Below are positions 61,952-64,000 of a stretch of 64,000 nucleotides of DNA, one piece after another. The position numbers were made by a program, and so were the translations under genes. The notes below the pieces were generated by a model, which saw only the letters and a program-made list of their open reading frames with translations, was not told the origin of the DNA and did no database searches. The stretch is taken from contig JBBDNK010000036.1 in the NCBI GenBank assembly GCA_040877625.1, positions 1 to 64,000 of the forward strand, given 5' to 3'. The DNA is from Methylonatrum sp040877625. GTDB taxonomy: Bacteria; Pseudomonadota; Gammaproteobacteria; Nitrococcales; Aquisalimonadaceae. Within the stretch, counting starts at the first letter, position 1. Each line of letters begins with the position of its first letter.

Positions 61952-62922
61952 AGACGCTGCGCACCGCAGTCATCGGCACCGGCTACCTGGGCCGCTTTCA
62001 CGCCGAGAAATATGCCACCCTTGCCGGTTCCACCCTGGTGGCCGTGGTCGACGAAAGCCAGGATCGCGCCCAGGAGACGGCGAGCAAGCTGGGCTGTGAG
62101 GCCCTGACGGATTACCGCAGGCTTTTCGGCCGCGTAGACGCTGTCAGCATCGTCGTACCCACCCGCCTTCATCATCAAGTCGCCCTGGATCTGCTCAACA
62201 ACGGCATTCATGTGCTGGTAGAGAAACCCATCACCGTCACCACGGACGAGGCGCAGGAACTGGTGGACCTCGCAGGGGTGCACGGACTGCGGCTGCAGGT
62301 GGGGCATCTGGAGCGGTTCAATCCCGCCGTTCAGGCCATGTCCGACATGGTTTCCGAGCCCATGTTCATCGAATCCCACCGACTCGCGCCCTTCAACCCC
62401 CGGGGCGCCGACGTCAGCGTGGTACTGGATCTGATGATTCACGACATCGACATCATCCTGAATCTGGTAGGCCGCCCCGTATCCCGCATCGACGCCAACG
62501 GTGTCCGGGTGATCTCCAGCGATATCGACATTGCCAATGCCCGGATTCAGTTCGACAACGGCTGCGTGGCAAACGTCACGGCCAGCCGCGTCAGCCTGAA
62601 GAGCGAACGCAAGATGCGGCTGTTCCAGCCCAATGCCTATATCGCCCTGGACTTCCAGCATCGTAGCCTGGACGTGCGGCGCAAGGGACAAGGCGAACTG
62701 CACCCCGGCATTCCGAATATCGAAAGTGAAAAGATGGAGTTCGATACCGGCGATGCGCTTATGAGCGAGATTACCGCGTTTCTGGACAGCGTCCGCAACG
62801 GCTCACGGCCGGTGGTCAGCGGCGAGGACGGATTGCGGGCCCTGTCCACGGCCATCGAGATTGGCCGCCAGTTCAATCAGAACCCATTGCCCGGCCAGAC
62901 CTCCCGAATTCAACAAGAGTAA
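61948..62922 (+). CDS. gnnA: Gfo/Idh/MocA-family oxidoreductase, probable UDP-GlcNAc 3-dehydrogenase GnnA
   Basis: A 324-residue NAD(P)-dependent sugar oxidoreductase: Rossmann motif VIGTGYLGRFHAEK (glycines 10, 12 and 15), the LVEKPIT motif with Lys93 near the nicotinamide, and the LMIHDIDIILNL helix of the catalytic domain. Its position between lpxA and a DegT-type aminotransferase matches the GnnA/GnnB pair of Acidithiobacillus ferrooxidans, which oxidises position 3 of UDP-GlcNAc for transamination. ATGA overlap with lpxA. Another nucleotide-sugar oxidase of the family is the alternative, less likely given the context. Confidence 0.82.
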   Translation: MKTLRTAVIGTGYLGRFHAEKYATLAGSTLVAVVDESQDRAQETASKLGCEALTDYRRLFGRVDAVSIVVPTRLHHQVALDLLNNGIHVLVEKPITVTTDEAQELVDLAGVHGLRLQVGHLERFNPAVQAMSDMVSEPMFIESHRLAPFNPRGADVSVVLDLMIHDIDIILNLVGRPVSRIDANGVRVISSDIDIANARIQFDNGCVANVTASRVSLKSERKMRLFQPNAYIALDFQHRSLDVRRKGQGELHPGIPNIESEKMEFDTGDALMSEITAFLDSVRNGSRPVVSGEDGLRALSTAIEIGRQFNQNPLPGQTSRIQQE

Positions 62923-62935
62923 CGAGGATTCAAGA

Positions 62936-64000
62936 ATGATCCCCATGGTGGACCTGAAGGCCCAGTACGACGATATCCGCGCTGAAATCGAACAGGGGCT
63001 TGCCCAGGTGCTGGATACCGCTCAGTTCATACTTGGCCCCAACGTCCAGGCCTTCGAGCAGGAGGCCGCCGATTACCTGGGCGTCAGCCATGCTGTGTCC
63101 TGTGCGTCGGGTACCGATGCGCTGCACCTTGCGCTGGCTGCAAGCGGAGTAGGCCCGGGAGACGAAGTTATCACGTCGCCGTTTACGTTTATCGCCACCG
63201 CTGAAGCAATATGTTACGTCGGCGCCACGCCGGTGTTCGTGGATATCGAACCGGACACCTTCAATCTGGACCCTGACCAGGTTGCCGCCGCCATCACCAG
63301 CCGCACCCGAGCCATACTCCCGGTCCATCTGTTCGGTCAGCCGGCGGATATCTTCCGCCTGCAGCAACTTGCCGACCAGCACAAGCTGCTGCTCATCGAG
63401 GATTGCGCCCAGTCATGGGGTGCCAGCCGCGATGGCGTGCAATCCGGCGCGGTTGGCGTAAGCGGCTGTTACAGCTTCTTCCCGAGCAAGAATCTCGGCT
63501 GCTATGGAGATGGCGGCATGGTGGGCACAAATTCAGAGCAGCTCGCCGAGGAACTCCGGGTATTGCGCAATCATGGCAGCCGCGAGCGCTATCACCATCA
63601 TCTCATCGGCTATAACAGCCGTCTCGATGAAATGCAGGCGGTCATTCTTCGCGCCAAGCTCAAGCGCATCGACCGATACAATGAAGGCCGCCGCCGCGCC
63701 GCGCACGCTTACAGCGCGGCCCTGAAAGATGTTCCGGGGATTACCACCCCGTATGAAGACCCCAGGGGTTATCACGTCTACCATCAGTACACGCTGCTGG
63801 TCGACGACCGCGATACTGTCATGGACGCCTTGCGCGCCAGGAATATCGGTTGCGCGGTCTACTATCCGATACCACTGCATCGACAGGAAGTGTTTCAACA
63901 GCAGTTTGCCGATGTCAACTTGCCCATTGCCGAGAAAACCGCCAGGCACTGCCTGTCATTGCCAATGTTTCCGGAACTGACCGAGCAGCAGATCGACGAG
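62936..64000 (+). CDS. gnnB: DegT/DnrJ/EryC1 aminotransferase, probable GnnB, cut by the window end
   Basis: The first 355 residues of a PLP-dependent sugar aminotransferase; the frame is still open at 64000. It starts MIPMVDLKAQYDDI, has the cofactor-phosphate region SCASGTDALHLAL, the PLP-contacting Asp in LLIEDCAQSWGA (about 156) and the Schiff-base lysine in FFPSKNLGCYGDGGM (Lys185). With GnnA it would convert the 3-keto sugar, using glutamate, to UDP-2-acetamido-3-amino-2,3-dideoxyglucose. It follows gnnA by 13 bases with a GAGGA-like ribosome binding site. An lpxB gene may follow outside the window. Confidence 0.85.
   Translation, partial: MIPMVDLKAQYDDIRAEIEQGLAQVLDTAQFILGPNVQAFEQEAADYLGVSHAVSCASGTDALHLALAASGVGPGDEVITSPFTFIATAEAICYVGATPVFVDIEPDTFNLDPDQVAAAITSRTRAILPVHLFGQPADIFRLQQLADQHKLLLIEDCAQSWGASRDGVQSGAVGVSGCYSFFPSKNLGCYGDGGMVGTNSEQLAEELRVLRNHGSRERYHHHLIGYNSRLDEMQAVILRAKLKRIDRYNEGRRRAAHAYSAALKDVPGITTPYEDPRGYHVYHQYTLLVDDRDTVMDALRARNIGCAVYYPIPLHRQEVFQQQFADVNLPIAEKTARHCLSLPMFPELTEQQIDE

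Overview
This GC-rich window is a gene-dense chromosomal segment of a gammaproteobacterium. The order pyrG-kdsA-eno-ftsB-ispD-ispF-truD-surE-pcm-yqaA-nlpD-rpoS, the neighbours dnaE-accA-tilS, a complete MSHA-type pilus assembly operon and an Lpp/OprI-like lipoprotein all fit that class. The lpxA-gnnA-gnnB arrangement, otherwise known from Acidithiobacillus, and the general gene set suggest a Chromatiales/Ectothiorhodospiraceae-like lineage, but this placement is inference. I see no prophage, insertion sequence, CRISPR array or defence island.

Region by region: (1) 0-9.9 kb holds housekeeping and envelope genes: dusA, a glutaredoxin-like protein, an Lpp-type lipoprotein flanked by two L,D-transpeptidases, a class II glutamine amidotransferase, a CoA pyrophosphatase, the glutathione-dependent formaldehyde detoxification pair frmA-fghA, an MFS transporter, tRNA-Ser(UGA) and pyrD. 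(2) 10-21.4 kb holds an orphan ParA ATPase and, converging on it, a reduced MSHA pilus operon (mshI-pilN-like-J-K-L-M-N-E-G-F-A). In this operon mshI is split by one extra base in a run of ten G. (3) 21.5-32.9 kb holds an uncharacterised protein, the sulfite reductase hemoprotein with its DUF934 partner, a type II NADH dehydrogenase, an alpha/beta hydrolase, a second MFS transporter, pepN and the tail-specific protease prc. (4) 32.9-43.7 kb holds a 1503-residue PAS/GAF/GGDEF/EAL protein, recJ-rpfE, and thrC and hom with a remnant of alaC still coupled to hom. (5) 43.7-61 kb is the conserved rpoS-to-dnaE block. (6) 61.1-64 kb, divergent from dnaE, is lpxA-gnnA-gnnB; gnnB runs off the window.

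How the genes may work together: lpxA-gnnA-gnnB predicts lipid A built on 2,3-diamino-2,3-dideoxyglucose, with amide-linked primary acyl chains. The two L,D-transpeptidases and the C-terminal lysine of the lipoprotein predict covalent attachment of the outer membrane to peptidoglycan. MshE carries N-terminal repeats of the c-di-GMP-binding MshEN type, and the window also encodes a large GGDEF/EAL protein, so the pilus is probably under c-di-GMP control. The G10 tract in mshI could make the pilus phase-variable, or it could be a pseudogene or a sequencing error.
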